From contig JAKOSS010000088.1 of the NCBI GenBank assembly GCA_029777145.1, positions 1 through 6,415 on the forward strand: a DNA stretch of 6,415 nt. Reading direction: 5' to 3'. The DNA comes from Acidobacteriota bacterium (GTDB lineage: Bacteria > Acidobacteriota > Blastocatellia > Pyrinomonadales > Pyrinomonadaceae). The position numbers were made by a program, and so were the translations under genes. Position 1 is the stretch's first letter; every line of letters begins with the position of its first letter. This document shows, piece by piece, positions 1 through 5,666 of the stretch. The notes beneath the pieces are model-generated. The model did not search any database. It was not told the origin of the DNA and saw only the letters and a list, made by a program, of their open reading frames with translations.

Positions 1-379
1 CCAATGAACTCTGAAGCAGGGTCCCGTTGGCCGCGTCGAAGGATTTTCCGGGAGCCAGGCATCCGGTCAGGTCGTCGGGAGTATCGGCAGAATGGATCAT
101 GATTCCGGCTTTCCCTCCGGACAGCGTCGGCACATTATGCCCGTAGGTGCCATCCGGTTGGACGATGAACACTTGCCCGCGACCCGCGTCCTTGGTCATC
201 GTCAGCAGGAAACGTCCGGTCGGCAGCGAGACATAGTTTCCGCCGCGTTCGATCGTCTCATAAGTCACGTTTCCGACCGTCAAGCTCCCGCGTTTCCCGA
301 TGACATTGTTTTTGTTAAAGGTCACACCCGTCCTTTTCAGGACGATCTCCTGTGTCAATTTGCTCAGATCCAAACCCAT
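1..379 (-). CDS. DUF5675-like protein, 5' part (3' end beyond window)
   Basis: This is an open frame with no stop from ATG at 379 down to the window edge, giving 126 codons so far. The reading frame is supported by a strong Shine-Dalgarno GGAGG at 393-389, nine bases before the ATG. The protein has a short strand-rich N-terminal half, a segment SLPTGRFLLTM (51-61), and then GIMIHSADTPDDLTGCLAPG (92-111). The last segment resembles the conserved 'IRIH-G-N--DT-GC' core of the DUF5675 family, which occurs in phage-related and bacterial accessory loci and has no firmly known function. The His96 and Gly106-Cys107 arrangement faintly recalls YkuD L,D-transpeptidases, but the usual His before Gly-Cys is absent, so I do not assign that activity. 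No signal peptide is seen. It is the last of three leftward genes, 57 bp after the previous one. The family call comes from memory of the motif. That it is a real gene is fairly sure; the family is moderately so. Confidence 0.68.
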   Translation of the reverse strand, partial: MGLDLSKLTQEIVLKRTGVTFNKNNVIGKRGSLTVGNVTYETIERGGNYVSLPTGRFLLTMTKDAGRGQVFIVQPDGTYGHNVPTLSGGKAGIMIHSADTPDDLTGCLAPGKSFDAANGTLLQSSL

Positions 380-388
380 AATTTAGTA

Positions 389-393
389 CCTCC
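389..393 (-). promoter_or_regulatory. Shine-Dalgarno site of the DUF5675-like gene
   Basis: GGAGG on the minus strand lies nine bases upstream of ATG at 379. It fixes the start of a gene that has no stop codon inside the window. Confidence 0.7.
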
Positions 394-436
394 GACTCGG
401 TCGCGGATCGAATGTCCGCGACCGTAATCTTGTGTC

Positions 437-820
437 TCAGGCTCCCGAAAATGCCTTGTCGTAAGCAATCGCCATCTTTGTCCAAAAATTCGCGATATCC
501 ATCTCGCGCGGCGTGTGCCTCACCGCATGCGACTGCGCGTAAAGTCGAAGCCGGTCGTAACTGATCTTGCCGATGGCCCGGACCGCATCGGCGAAATCAG
601 GCAGCGACTGATTTTTGTACATAACGCTCATCGCCATCGGATAGCCCAGCTCGATTCCCTTCTGAAGTCCCGATTGCACGAGATCTTCCATTCCCGAGGT
701 CGGATCGAAATCCGGAATGATCAAAATGAAAGGACTGGCCGCAATAAACCTCTGAAACCACCAAAAGTAATCGGCGGTATCGTGCATTTTCTTCAAGTTC
801 TCAACACAACAATCGTTCAT
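437..820 (-). CDS. Hypothetical protein, 127 aa
   Basis: I do not recognise this protein. Its start is well supported by a GGAGGAGGAG purine run at 831-822, just before ATG 820. Visible parts are an aromatic N-terminal stretch (ADYFWWFQRF, 16-25) leading into a short hydrophobic segment (FIAASPFILII, 25-35). This is too short and too soon broken by PDFDP to be a clear membrane helix. The remainder looks helical and mixed-charge (45-127). Two adjacent cysteines occur at 4-5. There is no signal peptide. It sits between the acidic 56-aa gene and the DUF5675-like gene on the same strand, so the latter two are probably co-transcribed. A partner or accessory role to the downstream protein is possible but only inferred from position. 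The plus strand opposite also has a long open frame (515-1033), which I consider a shadow because it has no SD and its composition is biased. Confidence 0.72.
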   Translation of the reverse strand: MNDCCVENLKKMHDTADYFWWFQRFIAASPFILIIPDFDPTSGMEDLVQSGLQKGIELGYPMAMSVMYKNQSLPDFADAVRAIGKISYDRLRLYAQSHAVRHTPREMDIANFWTKMAIAYDKAFSGA

Positions 821-821
821 T

Positions 822-831
822 CTCCTCCTCC
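822..831 (-). promoter_or_regulatory. Strong Shine-Dalgarno site of the 127-aa gene
   Basis: The minus strand reads GGAGGAGGAG followed by A and the ATG at 820. The GGAGG core at 831-827 is six bases from the start codon. This supports the minus strand, not the plus strand, as the coding strand here. Confidence 0.75.
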
Positions 832-840
832 AGTTAGCTC

Positions 841-864
841 AAAAAATTGGCGCGCCAAAGCGCG
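841..864 (-). terminator. Possible weak intrinsic terminator after the acidic small gene
   Basis: Read on the minus strand, CGCGC (864-860) pairs with GCGCG (855-851) around a 4-base loop, followed by CCAA and then six T (846-841). The stem is only 5 bp, and four bases separate it from the T run, so it would be weak. The same bases include the perfect 12-bp palindrome TTGGCGCGCCAA (847-858). It lies 67 bp past the stop of the 56-aa gene and just before the SD of the 127-aa gene. It could therefore separate the two transcripts or allow partial read-through. Confidence 0.33.
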
Positions 865-930
865 GCGTACAGTTCGTTCTGACGTCGGACGAATCGGTTT
901 GGCCGAGGAAAATCGCGTTTCTCGGGGGAA

Positions 931-1101
931 TTATTTTTCTTCTAAGTTATTGTGCAAAAACGAGTTCTCAGCCTCGTCCAAACAGTTTTCGTCATCGTCT
1001 TCGTCCGGCGCATTGGGATCGAACGGTTCGTAGCCGGTGGCGTCGTCGTAATAATAACTTCCCGCCTCGGACGATTCTTCCTGTTTCGTTTTTTCAGGCA
1101 T
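931..1101 (-). CDS. Small, strongly acidic protein, 56 aa
   Basis: ATG at 1101 opens a 56-codon frame ending in TAA at 933-931. An in-frame stop (TAG, 1110-1108) lies just upstream, so no longer N-terminus is possible. The protein has 19 Asp/Glu and only 3 Lys, with no Arg. Its order is a Lys/Glu-rich start, SYYYDDATGYEPFDPNAP (15-32), an acidic run DEDDDE (33-38), one Cys (40), and a short tail. It has no signal peptide or membrane segment and looks disordered. The YYYDDATGYEPFDP motif looks like a conserved short linear element, not random sequence, which is the main reason to believe the gene. There is no properly spaced SD, since GAAGG abuts the ATG. It is divergent from the phosphatase gene, 43 bp away. 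Function unknown; nucleic-acid mimicry or a protein-binding peptide are guesses only. Confidence 0.6.
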   Translation of the reverse strand: MPEKTKQEESSEAGSYYYDDATGYEPFDPNAPDEDDDENCLDEAENSFLHNNLEEK

Positions 1102-1108
1102 CCTTCGC

Positions 1109-1118
1109 TATGATTCTA
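1109..1118. promoter_or_regulatory. Possible overlapping divergent -10 elements
   Basis: The block TATGATTCTA contains TATGAT on the plus strand (1109-1114) and TAGAAT on the minus strand (1118-1113). Each is one or two bases from the TATAAT consensus. Starts expected about 7 bases downstream would give leaders of only a few bases for the minus 56-aa gene (ATG 1101) and for the first in-frame ATG (1127) of the phosphatase. I found no convincing -35 for either direction. This is inference from a short motif. Confidence 0.25.
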
Positions 1119-1144
1119 GCCGACAAATGCTCGATAACACGAAT

Positions 1145-1981
1145 ATGAAGCACAAACACTATCTTTTATCGTTCAGTCTCGCGGCGGTTTCGGTCGTCTC
1201 GATGTTCTTTTCGGCCGGTCAATCGGCCCAGCAAACGGCTCCCGCGGCACAATCCCGCCTCGATTATCAGACCGGCGCGACGCTCTATATGCAGAAGGCC
1301 GCTGAATACCGCGCGATCTGCTATCAGACGTTCGCGTGGGCCAAGCGCGATCTCGCCGACGACGACAAGTCGCGGAAAAAGCTGCCCAAAGCCGAGCGCA
1401 AGAAACCGCGGGCGGTGATCGTCGATATCGACGAGACGATGCTCGACAATTCTCCGGCGCAGGCAAAAGGCATCAGAACCGAAACTCCGTTCAATTCCAA
1501 GGACTGGTATGCGTGGACTGCGAAACGTTCGGCGAAGGCGATCCCCGGCGCGGTCGACTTCGCGAATTATGCGAAGGCGCACGACATTCGCGTCTTCTAC
1601 GTCTCGAACCGAGACGAAAGCGAAAAGCAGGCGACGATCGACAACCTTAAGGCCGTCGGATTTCCCGACGTTTCCGCGGAATTCGTCATGCTCCGTCAGA
1701 AGGAATCAACGAAAGAGCCACGCCGGCAGAAGATCGCCGAAACCCACCGAATCGTGCTTCTGATCGGCGACAATCTCAACGATCACGCCGACTATTTCGA
1801 GAAGAAGAGCGTTGCCGACAGATTTGCAGAAACCGATCGCGTGAAGGACCTCTTCGGCTCGAAATTCATCGTGTTGCCGAACGCTATGTACGGCGAATGG
1901 GAGAGCGCGATCTACGAATACAAACGGCTTTCGGAGTCGGAAAAAGCGGAAAAGAGAATGTCGGCGCTCGAGTTGCCCTAA
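1145..1981 (+). CDS. Secreted class C acid phosphatase / 5'-nucleotidase (e(P4)-like, HAD superfamily)
   Basis: Hydrolyses phosphomonoesters, probably nucleotides, outside the cytoplasmic membrane using Mg2+ and a phospho-aspartate. The 278-aa protein starts with MKHKH, a hydrophobic core (6-22) and a likely signal peptidase I site after GQSA (28). There is no lipobox Cys, unlike e(P4) lipoproteins. HAD motifs are VDIDETMLDNSP (93-104; nucleophile Asp94, acid/base Asp96), FYVSNRDE (151-158; Ser154-Asn155), Lys186/Lys190 in LRQKESTKEPRR, and IGDNLND (207-213; Asp209, Asp213). LPNAMYGEWESA (244-255) is typical of the family C-terminus. Length is normal. Start 1145 was chosen because it gives a classic signal peptide. 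ATG 1127 is in frame, adds six residues and cannot be excluded. Neither has an SD. Two class C signature positions deviate: Tyr to Ala105 and Phe to His214. It reads away from the 56-aa gene. Confidence 0.93.
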   Translation: MKHKHYLLSFSLAAVSVVSMFFSAGQSAQQTAPAAQSRLDYQTGATLYMQKAAEYRAICYQTFAWAKRDLADDDKSRKKLPKAERKKPRAVIVDIDETMLDNSPAQAKGIRTETPFNSKDWYAWTAKRSAKAIPGAVDFANYAKAHDIRVFYVSNRDESEKQATIDNLKAVGFPDVSAEFVMLRQKESTKEPRRQKIAETHRIVLLIGDNLNDHADYFEKKSVADRFAETDRVKDLFGSKFIVLPNAMYGEWESAIYEYKRLSESEKAEKRMSALELP

Positions 1982-2040
1982 GGTACCTGGGAATCGGGAT
2001 TTTGGACGCCGGATTTTATGCTGATCGCGTCTCGGTGTCT

Positions 2041-2088
2041 TATGTGTCTATGTGGTTTGAGACATACTTTTCACCGCAGAGACACATA
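2041..2088. repeat. Imperfect inverted repeat in the phosphatase-peptidase spacer
   Basis: TATGTGTCTATGTGGT (2041-2056) and ACCGCAGAGACACATA (2073-2088) are inverted copies differing at two of 16 positions, one of which would be a G-U pair in RNA. They flank a 16-base loop. No T run follows, so it is not a standard terminator. The CACCGCAGAGACACA wording matches, from memory, a family of short dispersed intergenic repeats in several bacterial phyla. I cannot verify copy number here. The spacer (1982-2153) holds no supported gene. Confidence 0.55.
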
Positions 2089-2153
2089 GGCAACATAGAA
2101 AATTCCGGGGTAATCCGACCACGGAGTCAAATAGTAAACAAGGCGAAAGATAT

Positions 2154-4436
2154 ATGAAAAAATCCGCTCTCTTGTTAATCGTCCTTTTCGTTGCGATCAC
2201 GGTCCATTCACAGGAACTGACCGTACGCGACATCATGCGCGATCCGTCGATCGCCGGGATGCGGCCCGATTCGGAAAAACTGTCGCCCGACGGCAAATTC
2301 GTCGTCTATGCCTGGAACGCCGACGGAATCGAACCGCGCAATCTTTACCTCTCCAGCACGAACGGGATGGTCAAAAGGATATTGGTCAACGCCGCTGAGA
2401 ACTACGAACGACGCTCCGGACCGCCGGAAAGCAAACTCAACTACGGCCTGACGGTCCGCGACGACTTCGTCAAGGCGCGCGAGATGAACCTCGGCGGCGT
2501 TGAGTTTTCGCCGGATTCGAAAAAGATCCTTTTTCTCCAGAATACCGACATTTACACGCTTGACGTCGCCGACTCGAACGCAAAACCGAGGCGGATCACG
2601 CGAACGCAAGGTCCGGAATCCGGCGCCCGCTGGCTGACGAACGATTCGCTTCTTTATTCGTCCGGCGGCAACTGGTTTGTCCTGAATCTTGTCGAGACGT
2701 CGCTCGTCCAGGTGACGAAGGAAGGAAATCCGGCGAACTTTGTGACGGTCTTCAATGCGAATGCGTCAAAGGACGGAAAACTGCTCGCGTACGTCCTCAG
2801 CGACGGTTCGAAACAACGCGCGCTTTTCACCCCGAATTATCTCGGCGAATTCGTCCAGACGCCGAGCTCGCGCCGCGGATTCACCGAGCAAAAGGTGCTC
2901 GTCTCGCCAACCGACGGAAGCCGCGAAAAACCGTTCGAGATCAATCTTCCGAAGGCCGAAGGCGCGGCGTATTTCCGTTCGCTGAAATGGGCGGCCGACA
3001 ACAGATCGCTCGTCATCGACCGCGTCGACAAGGACACAAAGCGGCGTCAACTGTTCTTCGTTCACAACGTTGGAAGCAAGGACGAACGGATCATCCTCGT
3101 GACCGAAGAAACCGACGACAAATGGCAGGCGACGCTTTCGTCGATCGTCGAGCCGAACCCGCACGATGCGTCGGAGATCGCATTCGGATCCGAGCGCGAC
3201 GGTTTCAATCACATCTATTTCGCAAAACTCGAGAAGGCGTCGCCGGAACCGAATCCGACGGGCGAGATCCGTCAGGAGAATCCATCGGACGCGGGATTCA
3301 CCGGCAAGGTTGAAACGAAACAATTGACGAACGGCAGTTGGGAAGTCGAATGGACGAAATGGCTGAATGCTGACGCGATCGTGTTCTCGTCGACGCGCCT
3401 CGGCACCGCCGAGCGGCAGTTTGGCAGCATATCGAAGTCCGGTGGACAGATCACCGAGCCTTTCGGACGATCGCCCGGAATGAAAAGCGATCCGCAGCTA
3501 TCGGAGGGCGGCAACGTTTTGATATTCGAGTCGTCAACGTGGAATTCGCCGGGCGAGATGAAGTCGATCAACATTAATGCGGGATCGCAGTCGCTGACGT
3601 CGACGATTCCGACGGCATTCCTCAAACGCTCGTGGATCGAACCCAAATTCATCTATTTACCATCGCGGGACGGAAAGGTGATCAAATCGAAGATCTATCT
3701 CCCGCCCGACTACGGCAAAGTCAAGGACAAACCTGCCTTCCCGATGGTGATCTTCGTACACGGAGCGGGCTATCTTCAAAATGTCATCAACGGCTGGAAC
3801 AACTACTACCGCGAGTTCATGTTCAACGAGCTGCTCGCGAAAAAGGGCTACATCGTGCTCGACATCGACTATCGCGGTTCGGCGGGCTACGGGCGCGACT
3901 GGCGTACGGACGTTTACGATTTCCTCGGAGGAAAAGACTTCGACGACCATATCGATGCGATCGATTTCATGATCAAGAATTATTCGGTCGATCCGAAGAA
4001 CGTCGGCGCTTACGGCGGAAGCTACGGCGGATTTATGGCCGCGATGCTCGTCCTTCGCGCACCCGAAAGGATCGCCGCGGCGGCCGCGTTGCGCCCCGTT
4101 TTCGATTGGAAGAATTACTTCTATTCGTCGCCGATATATACCGCGCAGCGGCTTGGATTCCCCGACAGGAATCCAGAGGCCTACAAACGTTCGTCGCCGA
4201 TCACGTACGCCGAAAACCTGCAAAAACCGCTGCTGATCCTGCACGGTCTCGTGGATGACAACGTCCCGGCGCAGGATTCGATCCAGATGATCGAAAAACT
4301 GATGCGGCTTGAGAAGACCAGGTATTTCGACGCGATGCTTTATCCGTCGGAGAACCACGGATTCCAGCGCCCGACGAGTTGGGCGGACGAGTACGAGCGG
4401 ATTCTCGCGTTCTTCGAAAGGAACCTAAAGAATTGA
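2154..4436 (+). CDS. Secreted S9-family (prolyl oligopeptidase / acylaminoacyl-peptidase-like) serine peptidase
   Basis: A complete 760-aa exopeptidase-type serine hydrolase, expected to cleave short peptides in the periplasm or outside the cell. MKKSALLLIVLFVAITVHSQ is a signal peptide, probably cut near 19-20. Residues 40-490 form the beta-propeller gate, with TolB/WD40-like blades such as LSPDGKFVVYAW (43-54) and FSPDSKKILFLQ (118-129). Residues 500-760 are the alpha/beta-hydrolase domain. They contain the oxyanion-region HGAGY (536-540), DYRGSAGYGRDW (572-583), nucleophile Ser623 in GGSYGGF, Asp701 in HGLVDDNVP, and His735 in ENHGF. All triad residues are intact and the length is normal. 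The start is supported by an AAGG at 2140-2143, ten bases upstream, and by the signal peptide. It lies 172 bp after the phosphatase gene and in the same direction, so co-transcription is possible but not clear. Exact specificity (DPP4-like, acylaminoacyl or other) cannot be set. The DPP4 double-Glu motif was not seen. Confidence 0.95.
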   Translation: MKKSALLLIVLFVAITVHSQELTVRDIMRDPSIAGMRPDSEKLSPDGKFVVYAWNADGIEPRNLYLSSTNGMVKRILVNAAENYERRSGPPESKLNYGLTVRDDFVKAREMNLGGVEFSPDSKKILFLQNTDIYTLDVADSNAKPRRITRTQGPESGARWLTNDSLLYSSGGNWFVLNLVETSLVQVTKEGNPANFVTVFNANASKDGKLLAYVLSDGSKQRALFTPNYLGEFVQTPSSRRGFTEQKVLVSPTDGSREKPFEINLPKAEGAAYFRSLKWAADNRSLVIDRVDKDTKRRQLFFVHNVGSKDERIILVTEETDDKWQATLSSIVEPNPHDASEIAFGSERDGFNHIYFAKLEKASPEPNPTGEIRQENPSDAGFTGKVETKQLTNGSWEVEWTKWLNADAIVFSSTRLGTAERQFGSISKSGGQITEPFGRSPGMKSDPQLSEGGNVLIFESSTWNSPGEMKSININAGSQSLTSTIPTAFLKRSWIEPKFIYLPSRDGKVIKSKIYLPPDYGKVKDKPAFPMVIFVHGAGYLQNVINGWNNYYREFMFNELLAKKGYIVLDIDYRGSAGYGRDWRTDVYDFLGGKDFDDHIDAIDFMIKNYSVDPKNVGAYGGSYGGFMAAMLVLRAPERIAAAAALRPVFDWKNYFYSSPIYTAQRLGFPDRNPEAYKRSSPITYAENLQKPLLILHGLVDDNVPAQDSIQMIEKLMRLEKTRYFDAMLYPSENHGFQRPTSWADEYERILAFFERNLKN

Positions 4437-4538
4437 TAATCACGGGTGGTTAAGGGATAATTGCAACGTTGTTTCGCGGGTTTTGCACAATCGAGAAACG
4501 ATACAATTAACCGTTTATAATCAACAATTAGCCAAAGA
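4437..4538 (+). promoter_or_regulatory. AT-rich spacer with likely promoter for the UDP-xylose synthase gene
   Basis: A perfect TATAAT occurs at 4516-4521. A start about 7 bases later (near 4528) would leave only about 11 bases before ATG 4539. No SD precedes that ATG (AGCCAAAGA), so translation may be leaderless or nearly so. No good -35 sits at the normal 16-18 bp distance: TTGCAC (4483-4488) is 27 bp away, and a second -10-like TACAAT (4502-4507) is 13 bp from it. GTTTCGCG (4471-4478) and CGAGAAAC (4492-4499) form an imperfect 8-bp inverted repeat. It lacks a T run and could be an operator or weak hairpin. Confidence 0.45.
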
Positions 4539-5483
4539 ATGAGAATTTTGATCACCGGTGGTGCGGGCTTTATCGGCTCGCACTTGTGCGAACGGCTTCT
4601 GTCAGAAGGCAACGAAGTCATTTGCCTCGACAATTATTTTACCGGCCGAAAAGAAAACGTTTTTCACCTGATGGACGACCATCGGTTTGAACTGATCCGT
4701 CATGACGTGACCGAACCGATATATCTTGAGGTCGATCAGATCTACAATCTGGCCTGCCCGGCGTCACCGGTTCACTATCAGTACAATCCCGTCAAGACCG
4801 TCAAAACAAGCGTGATGGGCGCGATCAACATGCTCGGGCTCGCGAAGCGTGTGCGTGCGAGGATCCTTCAGGCATCGACGTCGGAGGTTTACGGCGATCC
4901 GGAAATTCATCCTCAGACCGAGGATTACTGGGGCAACGTAAATCCCATCGGACTTCGCTCGTGTTACGACGAGGGCAAACGGCTTGCCGAGACGCTCTTC
5001 ATGGATTATCACCGGCAGAACGGTGTGGACACGCGAATTGTCCGTATTTTCAACACTTACGGGCCGCGAATGCTTGAGAACGACGGGCGGGTCGTTTCGA
5101 ACTTCATCGTTCAGGCGTTGCGCGGCGAATCGCTGACGATCTACGGGACAGGCGAGCAGACGCGCTCGTTCTGTTACGTCGACGATCTTGTGGACGGCCT
5201 GATCCGACTGATGAATACCGAGGCCGACGATCTGCATCTGCCCGTGAACATCGGAAACCCGGGTGAATTCACGATGAACGAACTGGCGGACGAGGTCGCC
5301 AAAGCTGTTGGACAAGAAGTGAACGTCGTTCATTTGCCGCTTCCGCAGGACGATCCACGACAGCGACAACCAAATATCGATCGGGCTCAAACGGTTCTCG
5401 GCTGGTCTCCGAAGGTACAGCTCGCGGAAGGATTGAAGAAAGCTGTCGAATATTTTCGGGGACGCGTGAGCAGTGAGCAGTGA
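4539..5483 (+). CDS. uxs: UDP-glucuronate decarboxylase (UDP-xylose synthase), extended SDR family
   Basis: Converts UDP-glucuronate to UDP-xylose using tightly bound NAD+, in the cytosol, supplying xylosyl units for polysaccharide or glycoconjugate synthesis. Length is 314 aa, normal for bacterial UXS. The Rossmann motif [10 protein letters not shown] is at 7-16 and the NAD-ribose-binding LDNYFTG at 30-36. The family hallmark [22 protein letters not shown] is at 70-91. The catalytic parts are STSEVYGDP (113-121; Ser115/Glu116), Tyr143-x3-Lys147 in SCYDEGK, and [16 protein letters not shown] (205-220; Arg209). [10 protein letters not shown] (169-178) and [13 protein letters not shown] (268-280) are also diagnostic. 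The start matches the family's [10 protein letters not shown] beginning. The coding frame ends oddly: codons 310-314 (VSSEQ) and the stop lie inside the heptamer array, so the native tail was probably replaced or extended by repeat sequence. It is followed by a related SDR gene in the same direction, suggesting a sugar-nucleotide locus. Confidence 0.94.
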   Translation: MRILITGGAGFIGSHLCERLLSEGNEVICLDNYFTGRKENVFHLMDDHRFELIRHDVTEPIYLEVDQIYNLACPASPVHYQYNPVKTVKTSVMGAINMLGLAKRVRARILQASTSEVYGDPEIHPQTEDYWGNVNPIGLRSCYDEGKRLAETLFMDYHRQNGVDTRIVRIFNTYGPRMLENDGRVVSNFIVQALRGESLTIYGTGEQTRSFCYVDDLVDGLIRLMNTEADDLHLPVNIGNPGEFTMNELADEVAKAVGQEVNVVHLPLPQDDPRQRQPNIDRAQTVLGWSPKVQLAEGLKKAVEYFRGRVSSEQ

Positions 5484-5546
5484 GCAGTGAGCAGTGAGCA
5501 GTGAGCAGTGAGCAGTGAGCAGTGAGCAGTGAGCAGTGAGCAGTGA
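5466..5546 (+). repeat. Perfect heptamer tandem array (GTGAGCA)x11 plus GTGA
   Basis: Eleven identical copies of GTGAGCA run from 5466 to 5542, and the partial unit GTGA ends at 5546. The array begins exactly at codon 310 of the UDP-xylose synthase gene and supplies its stop TGA (5481-5483). Because 7 and 3 share no factor, every plus-strand frame meets TGA within 21 bases. The minus strand is open in all frames and would read as CSLLTAH repeats, which explains the spurious minus-strand frame there. The perfect identity implies recent expansion or continuing homogenisation. Comparable heptamer arrays (STRR) are known from heterocystous cyanobacteria. Confidence 0.97.
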
Positions 5547-5596
5547 AGATGAGTCTGAATTTGTGCGATCGCAAATCGAGAATCGTTAATTTGGAC

Positions 5597-5666
5597 CTAC
5601 CGACTACCGACTACTGACTACCGACGACCGACTACGGACTACTGACTACCAAATACTTGATACCTA
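5597..5666 (+). repeat. Degenerate heptamer tandem array, consensus CTACYGA
   Basis: Eight 7-bp units run from 5597 to 5652: CTACCGA, CTACCGA, CTACTGA, CTACCGA, CGACCGA, CTACGGA, CTACTGA, CTACCAA. Two decayed units, ATACTTG and ATACCTA, carry the period to 5666, the first base of the next gene's ATG. The unit differs from GTGAGCA in either orientation, though the period is the same. Units are diverged, unlike the first array. On the minus strand TCGGTAG puts TAG in every frame. The 50 bp between the arrays (5547-5596) show no gene or clear signal. Confidence 0.9.

Noticed and set aside
92..427. 111-codon plus-strand frame
   Set aside because: It lies opposite the DUF5675-like gene, which has the SD and the recognisable motif. 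This product has no recognisable domain and no SD.
515..1033. 172-codon plus-strand frame opposite the small minus-strand genes
   Set aside because: It has no SD and a low-complexity Ser tail that is the complement of the acidic run in the 56-aa gene. The opposite strand has a strong SD and more natural protein composition.
1897..2157. 86-codon plus-strand frame spanning the phosphatase end and the spacer
   Set aside because: Its first part is out-of-frame phosphatase sequence and the rest is the hairpin repeat. It has no SD or recognisable protein features.
3657..4358. Long minus-strand frame (233 codons) under the S9 peptidase
   Set aside because: It is antisense to the catalytic domain with its conserved triad. 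Arg/Val/Ile/Asp-rich shadow composition is typical of GC-rich genes.
4471..4499. Intrinsic terminator after the S9 peptidase
   Set aside because: The inverted repeat GTTTCGCG/CGAGAAAC has a mismatch and no following T run, so I kept it only as a remark in the promoter entry.
5565..5572. GCGATCGC, the HIP1 octamer of cyanobacteria
   Set aside because: I noticed only this one copy, which is expected by chance in GC-rich DNA. It is not evidence of cyanobacterial origin.
5269..5574. Minus-strand 101-codon frame with CSLLTAH repeats
   Set aside because: It is a consequence of the stop-free minus strand of the GTGAGCA array plus antisense of the UDP-xylose synthase gene. It has no independent support.
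5466..5666. CRISPR array
   Set aside because: The repeats are 7 bp in direct tandem with no spacers and no cas genes.
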